64,000 nucleotides of DNA from positions 34,434,422 through 34,498,421 of the forward strand of contig NC_080048.1 of the NCBI RefSeq assembly GCF_026212465.1. The letters run 5' to 3'. Position numbers and translations under genes: made by a program. The first letter of the stretch is position 1, and every line of letters begins with the position of its first letter. Below are positions 34,501 through 46,260 of this stretch, piece after piece. Below the pieces are notes generated by a model, which saw only the letters and a list, made by a program, of their open reading frames with translations, did no database searches and had not been told where the DNA came from. Source of the stretch: Amaranthus tricolor (Eukaryota; Streptophyta; Magnoliopsida; Caryophyllales; Amaranthaceae).

Positions 34501-37500
34501 TTTAAATGAGACAGTCTCGTAGTGTTTTAGCTACTGTGTTGAGTACTGATCACTTAGAATTTTGAAGTACTCAATAACAAAAATAAACTAATTATATAAG
34601 TTTGTCTTATAGTAAGACGGTCTGATAAAAACGAGTTGATTAATAATTCTTACCGTGAAAAGAAAGTTGTAGCCCAAGCTTAATATGGTTTGCAAGAAAT
34701 CAAGTCTTTTCCACATCATCTCCAAATAAATAGGAGTCATGAACTTGGCTTCATTACTCATTGTAGATGATTCATTTGTCTTAAGAAAATAACAATTAGA
34801 AACCATTTTCTGGCAGTAAACATAGGCTTTGTCGTCGATTGCTATAACCAATAAATGGTTTAGAAGCCAATAAGTATTGTTTCCAATTTTGAAACTCTCT
34901 AAGAAAATATCAAATATGGAGTTTGGTGCTGCCCATGCCTCGTTTAATGTTGTCAATATCACTGTTTTCTCCTTTGTTGAAATCGCTTCTAGAACCTTCC
35001 TTAGCTCGTATAATTCATCTTTCATCACCTTCATATACACCAAAAGTTAGCAGTCGTATAATGAAAAAGTTAAAGTCAATATCAAAATTAATGTTATACG
35101 ACAAAAACTTCGCAATTAGTAGTGGTATTATATAAATTAATTAGTTTAGCAATTTAATTGGTATAGTCTGAGGAAAAGATATTAATTATTTCTATAACTT
35201 TAAGCGATTCATAATAATTTGTATTTTAAAATAACTAGGTAATTATATTAAAGGATGGAAATGTCATATTCTAGTAATTTGAATTAAAAACCAAATTTAA
35301 CAAAATCAAAAGCTCCTCTAATAATTAGTATATTAAATTAGCCTCATTACTATCTAAGAAATAAAAAGATTATAGCCTATTATACGTCTTCATATTGATT
35401 GAAAGACTACACTATGGTAATAGTAAACTAATTTTAATTTTGAAATTACGTGTTATATAGGTTTAATGTATACCTTATTATATTAATAACAAATACACAA
35501 TACACAGAGGTTTAAAGAATTGAGGATATGTAAGTGGGATGATTCGACCCCATTACAATGAATGTGCCTCTCAGGGCCGGTCCTGGGGGAGGGTGAGGAG
35601 GGCCACCACCCAGGGCCCCGAAGTCTAGTGTAGAAATATGTAGAGTCTGCAACTCTGCCACCATTGATGAGGGTTTAATACTTTAAGTTATTAGATGGGG
35701 ATGAAGAGGGTGAAATTATGGAAGTGGCGTGTTTATGATTTATTTGTTTTGGGCAGGTTATGGGGCGTGTCTGGCCAGACCCTGACCCAAACCCTTTTAT
35801 TTTTTATAGATTTAGACATGGATTCGGATTCTAAGGGTATAAAATTTTTAGACGCAGACTCAAACCCAGAGTCTTCGAATCTGATGGGTTTAGGGTCCTT
35901 AATGGGTCTAAAAAAATCTGTTTGATTTGTCACATTTGAACTTTTTGTAAGCCATTAGCGTGTTTTATAAATATTAAATACTAATTATATAAATATATAT
36001 AAATAGAAAAGTCACAAAATAGTAAGAATGTAAGACAGTATAATACTAATTTTGTACTAATTAGCATATATTTATATATTATAGATATAAATGGAAAATA
36101 AATGGGAAATTAGGGTTGGGTAGAAGTCAGATTAATAGACAAAAGTCACAAAATAGTGTAAGAATATTTAATAATTACAAGGGTCTGGGAGCGGGTCCAG
36201 AGTCCGAGTTTAGAGGTAGGTTCTGAGTTCGGGCCCAGATCCTAATCCTCGGACCCAGACCCGAACCGCCCAATTAGTTTTAGATTCAGATCCGACCCGG
36301 ATTCGGTGGGTCTCAAAAAATAAGACTCAAACCCTTAAAAAGGAGCGGATTCGGGTCGGGTCCAATAGGATCCTAGACCCATGACTATCCCTAGTTTTGG
36401 GGCTTCAAAATGTTTGGGCCTTTTTTTTTAAGATATTAAAGTCAATTAGACTAACTTTTAATACCATAATAGTCTTAAACTATTATGTTAGACTGTCTCA
36501 ATGTTAGACTTGGTTTATGCATGGGTTGAATAACTCAATTGATAGAATTATTATTAGCATATATGTTTTGTATTTTGAGGTCGTCTTACTGATAGACAGT
36601 CTTATAAGTCATAAGAGTAGCTATTTTAGTATTCTTAATTTTGTTTATAAAATGTGTAGGGATTCTAGTATAATAGGAATAACAGATATGAAAACTCGTG
36701 TAAATTAAATGTACGGATATAATGAAATGAGTCAATTTGTTACAAAATAAATTTTTTTTATTAAGTTCTGCTTTTATCACCTTTATAACAAAACTATTTT
36801 TCTAAAATAAAATTATTTTTACTGTGTAAAATACTCTCTTAAATGAAATAAAAAAATTTTATTGATTCAAACATATTCTTTTTACTAATGTAATGTTATT
36901 TTAATTTTCTAATTTGGATTTACTAATTTTTATCCATTAGAGATTTCTAAACTTAATTTTTTAAAACATAAAGTTTATTTCTTTTGATGATAATTTCAAT
37001 TATTTTAGAATTTTTAAAGAGAAAATTTATTCTATATTAATAAACTTTTATATAAGTATTGAATTTCACGATTAGAGAAGTCTATATCAATAAATTGTTA
37101 TATATATATTGAATTTTTTTAAAAAAAAATTAGGGGTCTCATATATTTATTTCGCCCCGAGCCCATTAAATGTCAAGACCGGCCCTGATACCTCTGCCAT
37201 ATCACTCATATTAATGTAAATTAAATATCCATGGAATATACTCACTCCAACCATCAAGTTTGCTACATTTCTCCGAACTCTTACATTCATGAATCGAAGA
37301 TAGCAAATTCAATGGAATAAGGGAAAGAGTACATTGTTTTCTACAAATAACATGACTAATTGTTTCTACAAAAAACTTAAAAAAAAAAATAGCAAAAAAA
37401 GTTACCTCTCTTGATGAATTTTGACCCGAAGAAGAGTAAAACCGGCCTAAATTGGGTAAAATTTGGCCAAAATCATCATATGAAGCATAGTGAAAGACGA

Positions 37501-37615
37501 AAATTGCAGCAATAGTAGCTGAAAACATGAGCAAAGCCCTAAGAATACTTGCAAAACCCATTGGCTTTGTTGTCCACACAGTAAGGCCTTTGATATCACC
37601 ACTTAATATCCTCAT
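28550..37615 (-). CDS. putative type II membrane glycosyltransferase (nucleotide-diphospho-sugar transferase family), 3 exons
   Basis: Exons on the minus strand: 37615-37406, 35028-34654, 29032-28550 (210, 375 and 483 bases, all phase 0), giving 355 residues and a stop. Introns begin GTAAC and GTAAG and end GAAG and GACAG. Residues 1-20 are cytosolic and about 21-43 ([20 protein letters not shown]) form a signal anchor, so the enzyme should sit in the Golgi with its C-terminus in the lumen. Exon 2 has [20 protein letters not shown] and [16 protein letters not shown]. The nucleotide-sugar/metal site [12 protein letters not shown] is rebuilt exactly across the exon 2/3 junction. Exon 3 has [41 protein letters not shown] and [12 protein letters not shown]. 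This matches plant PF03407 (GT77-like) proteins in order and roughly in length. No stops or frameshifts. Donor sugar and acceptor cannot be told from sequence. Both introns carry transposons, so expression is unproven. Confidence 0.85.
29747..29973. mobile_element. Stowaway-type MITE in intron 2
   Basis: TACTTTTTCTATTCTCT at the left and the reverse complement of the right end, TACTCTCTTTGTCTTTTTT, are related inverted ends. Internal TTTTTATGATGTGTATTAAGA phrases are typical of this family. It lies in the glycosyltransferase intron. Confidence 0.5.
30110..30979 (+). pseudogene. copia gag C-terminus and protease
   Basis: The CCHC knuckle [14 protein letters not shown] comes first. After an in-frame TAA at 30443 the protease signature [12 protein letters not shown] continues in the same frame. 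A further TAG near 30617 and TAA at 30977 interrupt it. The pre-integrase box [16 protein letters not shown] is clear. Confidence 0.82.
30980..31926 (+). pseudogene. copia integrase, with deletions
   Basis: The N-terminal zinc part runs through PLELIH and then jumps to the [13 protein letters not shown] stretch, so the first catalytic Asp region is deleted. CLRTDNGG (second Asp) is followed by another deletion and frame change. The frame 31183-31926 resumes with [20 protein letters not shown] (catalytic Glu) and goes through [11 protein letters not shown] and [12 protein letters not shown] to the linker. Confidence 0.8.
31866..33377 (+). pseudogene. copia reverse transcriptase and RNase H
   Basis: An open frame of about 503 codons, shifted by one relative to the integrase frame near 31910. 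Landmarks: [45 protein letters not shown], catalytic [17 protein letters not shown], then RNase [28 protein letters not shown] and the closing VADIFTKGL. Most catalytic motifs remain, but without a whole polyprotein it is not expected to be mobile by itself. Confidence 0.87.
33385..33754 (+). repeat. 3' LTR of the truncated copia element
   Basis: 370 bp from TGTTAAAGAAAGTC to GTTGTTCAACA, directly after the polypurine tract. A TATA-like AGTATAAATAGGG lies at about 33550-33562. No second copy is in the window. Confidence 0.8.
33755..34653. other. remainder of glycosyltransferase intron 2
   Basis: AT-rich intron DNA. Near 34155 TACTCCCCCTTTAACAAAT resembles a Stowaway end. Near 34500-34640 there are GAGACAGTCTCGTAGTG and AAGACGGTCTGATAAA, ends of the GACGGTCTC repeat family, directly next to the exon 2 donor site. 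Confidence 0.5.
35572..37187. mobile_element. hAT-type non-autonomous element in intron 1
   Basis: Inverted ends CAGGGCCGGTCCTG and (reverse complement of the right end) CAGGGCCGGTCTTG, one difference. Flanking 8 bases GTGCCTCT (35564-35571) and ATACCTCT (37188-37195) agree at six positions, as expected of an aged 8 bp hAT duplication. The 1616 bp interior has no transposase. Two GGGTCTNGG/ACCCGA-rich stretches (35740-35930, 36180-36400) may be a nested element. Confidence 0.8.
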
Positions 37616-37840
37616 TTTCTTTCTTGTTTGACTTAGAATTTAATAATTATAGTTTGCTTAAGTAGTTAGCTAATTAGCCCCTAATTTTTGCTTAATCCAC
37701 ATGATTAATTACTTGTCATGTTTAGCTTTGAGTTAAGTATACGTACTAACTAGTGACAAAAAAGTTTTTTTTGATAATCACCTGACATTTTAAGACATAT
37801 AAGGTAGATGTGGAGAGGTTTTTTTAAATTAAAGTAACTT

Positions 37841-37841
<1 letters not shown>
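37616..37841. other. upstream region of the glycosyltransferase gene
   Basis: Sequence 5' of the start codon on the minus strand. A weak TATA-like ACTATAATTATT lies about 25-40 bases before the ATG; no convincing promoter motif could be set. Confidence 0.35.

Positions 37842-37928
<87 letters not shown>
37842..37928. repeat. TA microsatellite, 87 bp
   Basis: An uninterrupted AT dinucleotide run upstream of the glycosyltransferase gene. Confidence 0.95.
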
Positions 37929-37931
<3 letters not shown>

Positions 37932-38299
37932 CCTGGCTGTGTATCCAAAAGTCAAGCCTAAAAATGTATTATAGTGCTGGCCACATTGAATTTTTTTGAG
38001 TGGATGTAAAAATCAAGTAGCTTTGTATAGTATAATCATGTGTGTCGCTTTTACTTTTCTAGTTCTCATAATATGTTATTTTCAGTAACAATTTCAAAGA
38101 AATATAACAATATTTTATAAGCAGACCCAAAATTATGTGGGTAATTAGGTAAAATATAATCCAATTTTATTTGATAATGAAAAAAGTATTTATAATGAAT
38201 TACGCAAAAACTTGTAAACAACAACCTCATTATGAAATGACACTAATGGGTTGGCCAAACTCAAAAATTAAAAAAAAAATTAATTTTGACCGATGAATT

Positions 38300-38545
38300 C
38301 TACGTATTCTAACATTAAAAGTATCAATTTCAACTTAAACTATATAACCTTAAATGGTCAATTATGATTTTTTTATAGTGATCAATTTCGACCTTAAATT
38401 GATCAATTAAAACCTTAAAGTAATCAATTATAACATTAGAGTAAACAACTTTAACTTGATAATTTACAAGTTTAAAAATGATCAATTACAACCTTAAAGT
38501 AATCAATTTAAAGCTTATAGTGCTAAATTATAAGTCATTATATAT
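38300..38545. repeat. degenerate array of ATCAATTATAACCTTAAAGT units
   Basis: Units of about 20-24 bases built from GATCAATT(A/T)..ACCTTAAA(G/T). At least eight can be read in tandem (for example at 38350, 38400, 38425, 38470 and 38495). No coding. Confidence 0.65.
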
Positions 38546-39354
38546 ATACTACGATAGAAACCTGTGCAATGTACGAATTTTTAAATACATTAATATTTTA
38601 ATAAAATTTTAGACTAATAAAAAATATTAAATTTTAGACTATTTATATTGTAAATTCTATCATTAAAGTGTAGTACATTTTTAAAAAGGAATAATTGCAT
38701 TACCGAAAATGAGACAATGTTTTAAGTTAATTGATTTTTATTGCACTAATTTATTTGTTGCCAAATTGCATACAGACTAATTACAATTTGATACTTTGTT
38801 CAACATTCTTGACATTTTTCCTAAAATTCAAAACTATAATTATGGTAGTCTACCAATGTAAATAATTGATTTTAATGATCTACTATATAAATTTTATGTC
38901 ATTTCAGTTTTAAAGAACAATGGCTAAAAAAAGGCAATTATATATACTTCTAGTAATTTCCTAAATTGCAGTATAATTGGAATATATGTAATTTGTTATG
39001 CAGTATAATTATTTACATAGTACATTATTTACATAGTACATCATACATTAGTACATCATGTATATTACATTGTAATTTCGATAATTTATTAGACAATATA
39101 TAGATTTCTACATAGTATATCATATATTTTCAAGTACAATTTTTTAAACTGTACATTTATATATAATAGTGTAATTATAATAATTGTAATTTATGGCATC
39201 CATTAATCTATAAATTTTTCCAAAAATGCAAATTTATAAATATGGTAAATTCAAAAAGAAATGTTAATTAGTCAAATTCCATTAATAGCGTCCAATGAAA
39301 AAAAGACAAATGTCTTGCTCACAAGTAAATTGCCTTATGCTATTACACCATAAG

Positions 39355-39560
39355 ATTAATAAATTGTAAGATTGATCAATTATAACTTTTAATCTTAAAG
39401 GAGTCTATTATATCCTTAAAGAGATCAATTATAATTTGAAAGTGGTCAATTCTGTCCTTCAAGTAATAAATTATAAATGTGAGTTATAACTTTTTAAAAA
39501 CATAAATTTTGACCTTAAAAGTATCAATTATATGTCCTTAAATTGATCAAATACTAATCG
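39355..39560. repeat. second array of ATCAATTATAAC-type units
   Basis: The same unit as at 38.3 kb (GATCAATTATAACTTTTAATCTTAAA and variants), about eight degenerate copies. It is followed by TATAAGTGGTCTCACAGTAAAGTGGTCTG at 39605-39633, related to the GACGGTCTC ends elsewhere. Confidence 0.6.
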
Positions 39561-39704
39561 TGTATTGTAAAAAATTATAATTAGGTTGATAGGACTTCTC
39601 TTGTATAAGTGGTCTCACAGTAAAGTGGTCTGTGACACTTACTGAATGAATTAACGTGTTGGTTAAGCGTATATTAAACTCAAAAATAATATAACTTAAA
39701 CCTA

Positions 39705-39890
39705 GAGATGTTCAAAACAGATCCGATGACCCGATATTACCCAATCTAGGTATCGAATCCGACTTAACTCGACTTCAAAATGAATTTAAAATAACATAAA
39801 AATCAATGTGGAGATCCGATTATAAACTAATCCGAATACATGACTCAAAGTTAACACGATTATCCGAATTAACAACTCTACTTTACCTAT
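39705..39890. repeat. dispersed repeat with GATGACCCGATATTACCC motif
   Basis: Shares word order with 52889-53100: TAGARRTGTTCAAAA start, GAACCCGACTT/GAATCCGACTT, TCAAAATRAATTKAAAT, ACATAAAARTCAATRTG. The two are copies of one unnamed repeat family. Confidence 0.6.
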
Positions 39891-40205
39891 ATTATATGAA
39901 TTTGTTGTTATAGATTGCCTACAACAATTGCATAATAGTCGCTTCATTCTAAATAGCGAGATAGCTCATGTTGAAGCCTCCATGCAAATTTGGTGCCAAG
40001 AGAAAGGCGACTTCTGATTGAGTTCTCTTTATTGTCTTACAAGTTCAACAATGACAACAATTAAAAATAATAATACAAATTTGAGCAATAACAATAATAA
40101 TTATAAGTTCAAACAAAGTAAAGAACAAGTTTTATGTAAGTTCTAAGGAACGGAATTAAACTAACAAGAACACAGCAGAAGAAAGAAGGAAGAACAGATC
40201 AAAAA

Positions 40206-40369
40206 TGTCTGTTCTGATACCATGTGAACAGGTGTAGTATCAATTGCAAAGAAATGGTGCTTGTTACTACCAAGAAATGAGTTGTCATACATCTATAAGA
40301 AAAGGAAAAAATACCAAAACAGAACCATAACAGAAAGGAGAGAGAGGCTACCAAGCTCGACATTACACA
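40206..40369 (-). repeat. LTR-like block with primer site, downstream copy
   Basis: 40223-40369 runs from TGTGAACAGGTG to CATTACACA. On the minus strand it is followed by TGGTATCAGAACAGACA (40222-40206), a good initiator-Met-type primer site. The block matches 46278-46425 best at both ends. The reverse transcriptase frame runs into it. Confidence 0.65.
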
Positions 40370-40384
40370 ACGGTTCTTGATGGA

Positions 40385-40960
40385 TGTGAGCAATATTCCT
40401 TGACCAAGAGTATGAGATACATAACCCAGGGTGTGCTTTAGAGCCTGAAGATGACAGTCGCAAGGGTGTTGCATATGTTGACCAAGAGATTGTACTAAGT
40501 AGGATAAGTCAGGGCATGTGTTCGTAAGAAAATTAAGCTTGCCCACGAGGCTGCGATAAAGGGTTGGTTCAGTCAAAAGGGGAGAGTCACAAGATGACAT
40601 CTTGAAATTTAAGGGAAGAGGGATGACATGAGGCTTGATATCAGAAAAACCAACATCGCGTAATTGTTTAACAATAATGCCTTTATCACAGTAGGAGGCC
40701 TCAAGACCAAGAAAGAAATTCAAGCGCCCAAGGTCTTTAATACTGAATGTGGTATGTAAATGGGTTTTGAGTTGAGAGATAAGATGAGGGTTATCCCCGG
40801 TGATGATCATATCATCAACATAAACAACCACGATAGTGATAGAGGTGGGCGTTTTGTAGGTGAAAAGGGAATAATCAAGCTTAGATTGAGTGAAACCTTG
40901 GGATAAAAGTTCATGAGAGTGTAGAAAACCATTGGCGGGAAGCTTGCTTGAGACTATAAA
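40385..40960 (-). pseudogene. copia reverse transcriptase fragment
   Basis: Starts in SQGFTQSKLDYSLFTY, has the catalytic VVVYVDDMIITGD, HTTFSIKDLGRLNFFLGLE, YRSLVGKLNFLTNTCPDLSY and ends near LGQGILLTS before any RNase H. The upstream half including the AFLHG motif is missing. Confidence 0.78.
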
Positions 40961-40969
40961 GCGATTTCT

Positions 40970-41889
40970 TTAGCAACACAAAGAGATTTTTGTTGAAGAT
41001 GGGCATATAGTACAAACAGTAGAATTATGCACTTTATTTACATCAATATAAGAAAATAAAATTTGGCCTAGTCTAAGATGCCACAACTTCACTAGCTCAT
41101 CAGTTTTTGTAGTTTGTGTAGAAGGCTGTGCAGCAACACAAAGAGATTTTTGTTGAAGATGTTGTGATGGAAAATGTGAAATAGCAGCATAGTAGAGTCC
41201 ATTTGCCAATCTACCAAGAAGTCTTGTCTTTGAAGGGTCCTGAAGGAAGCATTTATCATTAGCAAACACAATAGTACTGTTCATGTCAGTGCAAAGTTTA
41301 TAGAGAGACAAAATATTAAACTGAAAATCTGGAACATACAGGACATTGGTAAGAATAATACCATCCATGAAAGCAACATCACCATAAAGGTCTACCATTA
41401 CCTTTCTTCCATCGGGAATAGTGATACTATGTTTGGGATTGGTGATTTTGTGAGTTGAGATAAAAGAGTCTAAGGAATTGCACATGTGGGCAACAACACC
41501 ACTATCAACAATCCATCTTGAGGTAACGATTTTAGAAAGAAAACAAAATTTACCTACTAGATGAGTAGAATAACATGAATCTTCAAGGTCAAGGGATAAA
41601 GAATCAGTAATAAGTTCTTGTTGTTTGTTTATAAGGATCAAAAGATTATGCAATTGCTCAGTGGTGATACCAAGATTGTTCTTATTAGATTTCGGCTCTT
41701 CATCTTGAACACAAACAGTGAATTTTTTGTGCTTGAAACCAGGTGGATATCCATGCAATTTAAAGCATCTTTCAACACTATGACCAGCTACCTTGCATTG
41801 AGAACAAAAGTACATGGAATACCTCTTAGAATTAGTACGAGAAGGTGTTTTAGCATAAGATCAACTAGTTGTCAGTTTGTAGTGCTTAC
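40970..41889 (-). pseudogene. copia gag zinc knuckle, protease and pre-integrase segment
   Basis: CSQCKVAGHSVERCFKLHGYPP is the gag knuckle, RWIVDSGVVAHMC the protease site (Asp-Ser-Gly kept), VLYVPDFQFNILSLYKLC its usual follow-up, and KLWHLRLGQILFS the pre-integrase box. The frame breaks at 40970. A 30-base AGCAACACAAAGAGATTTTT-type stretch is repeated at about 40972 and 41131, probably a deletion scar. Confidence 0.8.
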
Positions 41890-44800
41890 TGTAACAGACT
41901 CAAAATTCTTAATCTTAATCTTCCGATTAATTATTCTAAATTTTCAATTTAAATTTCTAATCCTTTGGTTATCCATTTCAAACCATCTTTAATTCTTAAA
42001 CCTTCTCCGATTTTGTAATTTCTTTCAAATATTAAATTTTAAAATATTTTTGTTTAAAATATTTTTATAAGCACTAAAATATTATTTTATTAATTATAGT
42101 ACAAAAAGTAAAATTTTATTATTATATTCACGGTTTTGTTAAACGTTACGTTTTAACTTTCTTCCTTTAACTAACATTACTACTTATAATTTTAACCTTA
42201 TAACTTTGATTTAATAATTTTATATATAAAAATAAGTCGTATTTTTATTATTAACTTTAAGTATAGTTTAAGCAAAATTTTCTAACTAAACTACATATTT
42301 TCAAGATCAAACTTACCCATTATTTTAAAGTATATTCACTTGTACTGATACATACTAGAACAAAAATTTGATGAACCAAAATACTTTCTATAGTAACTCA
42401 TGATGTTCATCACTTATACAAGCTATCGCCATTTCCTTTCACAAGCTAACCTTCTTCAACACTCCAAACTCTTACACATTTACTTACACACTCCAACTCT
42501 TACACATTTACTTACACACTCTAAATCACTTACACAAGTTAACCTTCTTCTATATTCCTAACACTCTTTTTCATACAATTTAATGAACTTCAAAGTTACC
42601 CAAACCCATTATAAATACCCACCTTAGCTATGAGATCACTTACACCACCATCATCAAATCTTTCTAACATTCTTTCTTATATTTTCACTTCATTAAAATC
42701 TTACTACCTTAATACTTTAATTATTAGTTGAAGAAATTCAAGAAGATGGAGCTTAGAATACTCTTTATTTAGCTTAAATCATCATCATTGTGGTGCATTA
42801 TTGGATTATTACTTTGGGTACTTAATGTATCATTATTTTTAGAATTTCGATTTAATTATTTTGGGAGTTTAAAAGATCATCATTATTTTGGGAGTTTGGA
42901 TTAATTATGTTTGGAGCATTATTATCTATCTTAGAGGGTCTTATTTCTTATTAATTTTCTAATTAGTACTTAGTACTAAACCTTTGTGTTAGTATGGTTA
43001 ACTTCTTACCCTACTCTTTTTGTAGAATTGTACATTATATTTACTTTATAATATGCAAAGTATGAAATATGCTGATATGCTTTAGTAGGAAGTTAGTTTA
43101 ATGAAATTATGATCAATATTATATTAAGTATGTGTATGCTAAAAGTATTTTTACTATGTTAATTTAATACTCTTTGAACAAGTTTAGGAAGTTGGGTGCA
43201 AAATTATATTTAAGTGATATTAAGTATGATTCATGTTATAAACCAGTGCTTGTATGTTTATGAGCTATGTTTTATATTAGGAATGTTATTATATTTAAGA
43301 ATTTTTATGTTAGAACTTTATTAATATGTTTATGTTAATCTTCAAATTAATTTATAAGGTAGTAAGTTATTTTATGAACTTATTTTTTATTAAGTATGGT
43401 TATATTAAGAATATTGTTATTATACTTTATTTTGAGATTTAAGTTTATCCTTAAAGTTATAGTAAGTTTCTAAGTTATTGCGTAAAATTTTTATTTTTTT
43501 TAAGTGGTTATATTAATTATTTAAATCTAGAATTTAGTAGGATAAATTAAATTAAGTCGTTCTTTTTATGTGAAAAGGGCCCAAAACACTCTTAGGTCAT
43601 TCGACAACTATCATATAAAAAAAATGAGAGTTTGATTTACTATTTTAAATTATTAAAACTATTTTTGTGATAATAATAAAATTACAATTTAAAAAGATAT
43701 TTTTGAGAAATTTTTATAAGTTATTAAATATTGAAGTGTTTTACTTGAATATATGAGATTTCATAATAAAAGTAACTTTTAATCACTATTTAGTACAAAA
43801 TATTTTATTTGCTAACTATTTGACCAAAATTTATGTAAAATGATGTAAAATTATTTTTAGTAAACTTGTCGCTCAAACTATGTGTGAAATATTGATGTTG
43901 TGAGATTACAAGTTTTACTTGTTTTATAATTAGAAATATTGACTTTTGTGAAAATTATAAGTTTAACTTGTTTTAAAACTAGAAATATTGATTTTTGTGA
44001 AATTATAAGTTTTATTTGTTTTATAACCAGAATGTTGATTTTTGCAAACCTAATAAGTTTAATTATTTTTCTAAACTTGAAATATTAATTTTTGGTGTAC
44101 TTATAGAATTTTAGAAACTTATCAAAATGATGCAATTTTAACTTGAATTTTAATTAGAATATTTGATTATTTTTTAGAGAATAAAATTTTATTTATTGTA
44201 AGGTTGGAAATGTTCATTTTGGGAACTTATTTAAAGAGAAATAGATTTTAGTAGCTACTTGTGGAAAATATTAATTTGGAGACTATTAATAGAATATTAA
44301 GTTATTAGTGTGAATTTAGCGAACTATTAAAAATAAAGTCATAAATAAAATTTAATGTGTAAAAATTTAATAATGAATGTATAAAGACATAAAGGTTAAT
44401 TTTACGTTATGATTAAGAATTTTATTAAATAAAAGAGGTTATCATCTAAGTTGATCAAAGTCAAAGTCAAAGTCAAATTGTGATGTACTTGTGTGAATGA
44501 ATATTGATTGAATGACCCTGAAAGTAAGGTAATGTCGAACCATGGACCGGCATGTAAAATCTCAACGCCCGTGTTGGCTTAGCCGGCACGTAAAATGCGG
44601 TGTAAAACAGAGGGTTAGCTACCTAACCTGTAGCGCTCGAGCATAAATTGTATTGGAGGGGTGACGACTCCCACCACAGTTAAGGTTTAGGACTACGGTG
44701 CTCATCTAACCAGACCCTTACATATATCAGATGTCATATTGATATGTTTGTTGATCAGTGATAAACTTGATTAGTGTTAATGCTATGATGCATGGTACGG

Positions 44801-45367
44801 TTATGAGTATTAACCAAATGAACTTACTTAATTGTAGAATTTCCGAATTGTATAAGTGGCAGTAACATACTTCTTTCGGGATTGAGAATGGTATCTTAAT
44901 GACTTAAAAGTATAGAACAGAAAAAGAATATGGTAAAAGTATACAGGAGTGTCAATTAATTATAAGTTCGTACTTAAATTATTATTTTGTAATGTAGCGT
45001 ATAATTTCTGTATTTTGAGCTAGATAGGAAGTTATGTTCAGCGTTAAGCGCTGACCGATTCAATCGGTTGTCATCCATATCATGGATGGCAACATTGTGC
45101 AGGATTTAGTTCAGGTTCCGTTCCAGGCCGTAGCAATTACTATTTATCAAGAACTTAGCTGTTTTTTTTATCTTTATTGATGACTTGATGATGATGTATT
45201 TTTTTCACTTTGAGCAAACAATATTTCTTATCAGATGTGATATTTTACTTTTGTTTTAAACAGTTTCAGTTTTTAACAATTCGACATTTTGAGAATTCCG
45301 CAATATTTTTGTATTAAACATTATATTTAAATGTTAATTATGTATCGAGATTTCCGACCCTGTTACA
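41890..45367 (+). mobile_element. solo LTR, 3.48 kb, chromovirus (Tekay/Del) type
   Basis: It starts TGTAACAGACTC and ends GACCCTGTTACA, the usual ends of Tekay/Del gypsy LTRs, which are unusually long. Flanking 5 bases are CTTAC (41885-41889) and CTTAT (45368-45372), one mismatch. Both flanks are copia gag on the same strand, so it interrupts that element. A TATA box (TATAAATACCC, about 42611-42621) marks the promoter, leaving some 2.7 kb of R-U5. A GC-richer block at 44500-45130 (GGACCGGCATG, AGCCGGCACG) is also typical. There is no internal coding region, so the rest was removed by LTR-LTR recombination. Confidence 0.75.
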
Positions 45368-45372
45368 CTTAT

Positions 45373-46144
45373 TAAGTGGCTGCTGTCAGTCATAATAAGC
45401 TCTTTTATTCGCAGCAAAAGCCATAGTGTCATTGTTGACAACATTCATCTTTGAGAGTTCCTTGTGCCTTTCCTCTTGCTGTAACATCCTATAAGCAGTA
45501 GACACACTTGGTAATACAGGTAACAGGAAGATAGTAGTCTTAATAGGACTATATTGTTCATCTGCTTTCATTAAGAAACTCATCAGTGTCTTATCTTGTT
45601 GAAGCTTGAGCACTTTCTTGGTTAAACCACAAGAACAACCATTACATTCACAAACTGGTGTAGGACTCAGAATATCAATCTCGTCCCAAATGGATTTCGC
45701 TTTTGTGAAATATTCAGCAATACCCCTATTAGCCTCTTGAGACAATTTAGACAGCTCTTCATGGAGAGAATATATTTTTGTAGAAGTAGTGGTTCCAAAA
45801 TGTTCAAGATCACTCCAAATTTCATTAGTAAAAGAGTAATACATCACACTCTTAGCCATTAAACGATCTAAAGAAGCGATTAGCCATCCGATTACTATAA
45901 TATTGCATCTCTCTCAAGCCTTCCTATTAGGATCATTCTCTGAGAGTTTAGGTAAAATACCGTCAACAAAGCACATCTTATTTTTTGCAGTGAGACCTAT
46001 CATCATCGAAAGTTTCCAATCACCAAATCCAACACCATCAAAGACATTATTAACAAGCTTGAGGTTAGCATGATCAGATGGATGTATACAGTATACAAAA
46101 GCCGGAGTTTGCGTAGAATCAGTATGGGCAGATGTTTCAGCCAT
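45373..46144 (-). pseudogene. copia gag N-terminal part
   Basis: The start MAETSAHTDSTQTPAF is chosen because it precedes the conserved YCIHPSDHANLKLV...FGDWKLSMMIGL box. A TGA at 45914-45916 interrupts; the frame then continues MAKSVMYYSFTNEIWSDL, IAEYFTKAKSIWDEID, CNGCSCGL and VLKLQQDKTLMSFLM. A second TGA sits just before the solo LTR. Confidence 0.8.
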
Positions 46145-46260
46145 GATATGATAATCAACAGAAATCAAAGAACAAACCAGATGAAAAAGAATGAGAGTAG
46201 AGAAAACATGAAAAACTAACAAGAACACAGCAGAAGAAAGAAGGAAGAACAGATCAAAAA

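Noticed and set aside
36517..36780. Two short opposing frames inside the hAT element
   Set aside because: AT-rich random frames with no similarity to a transposase.
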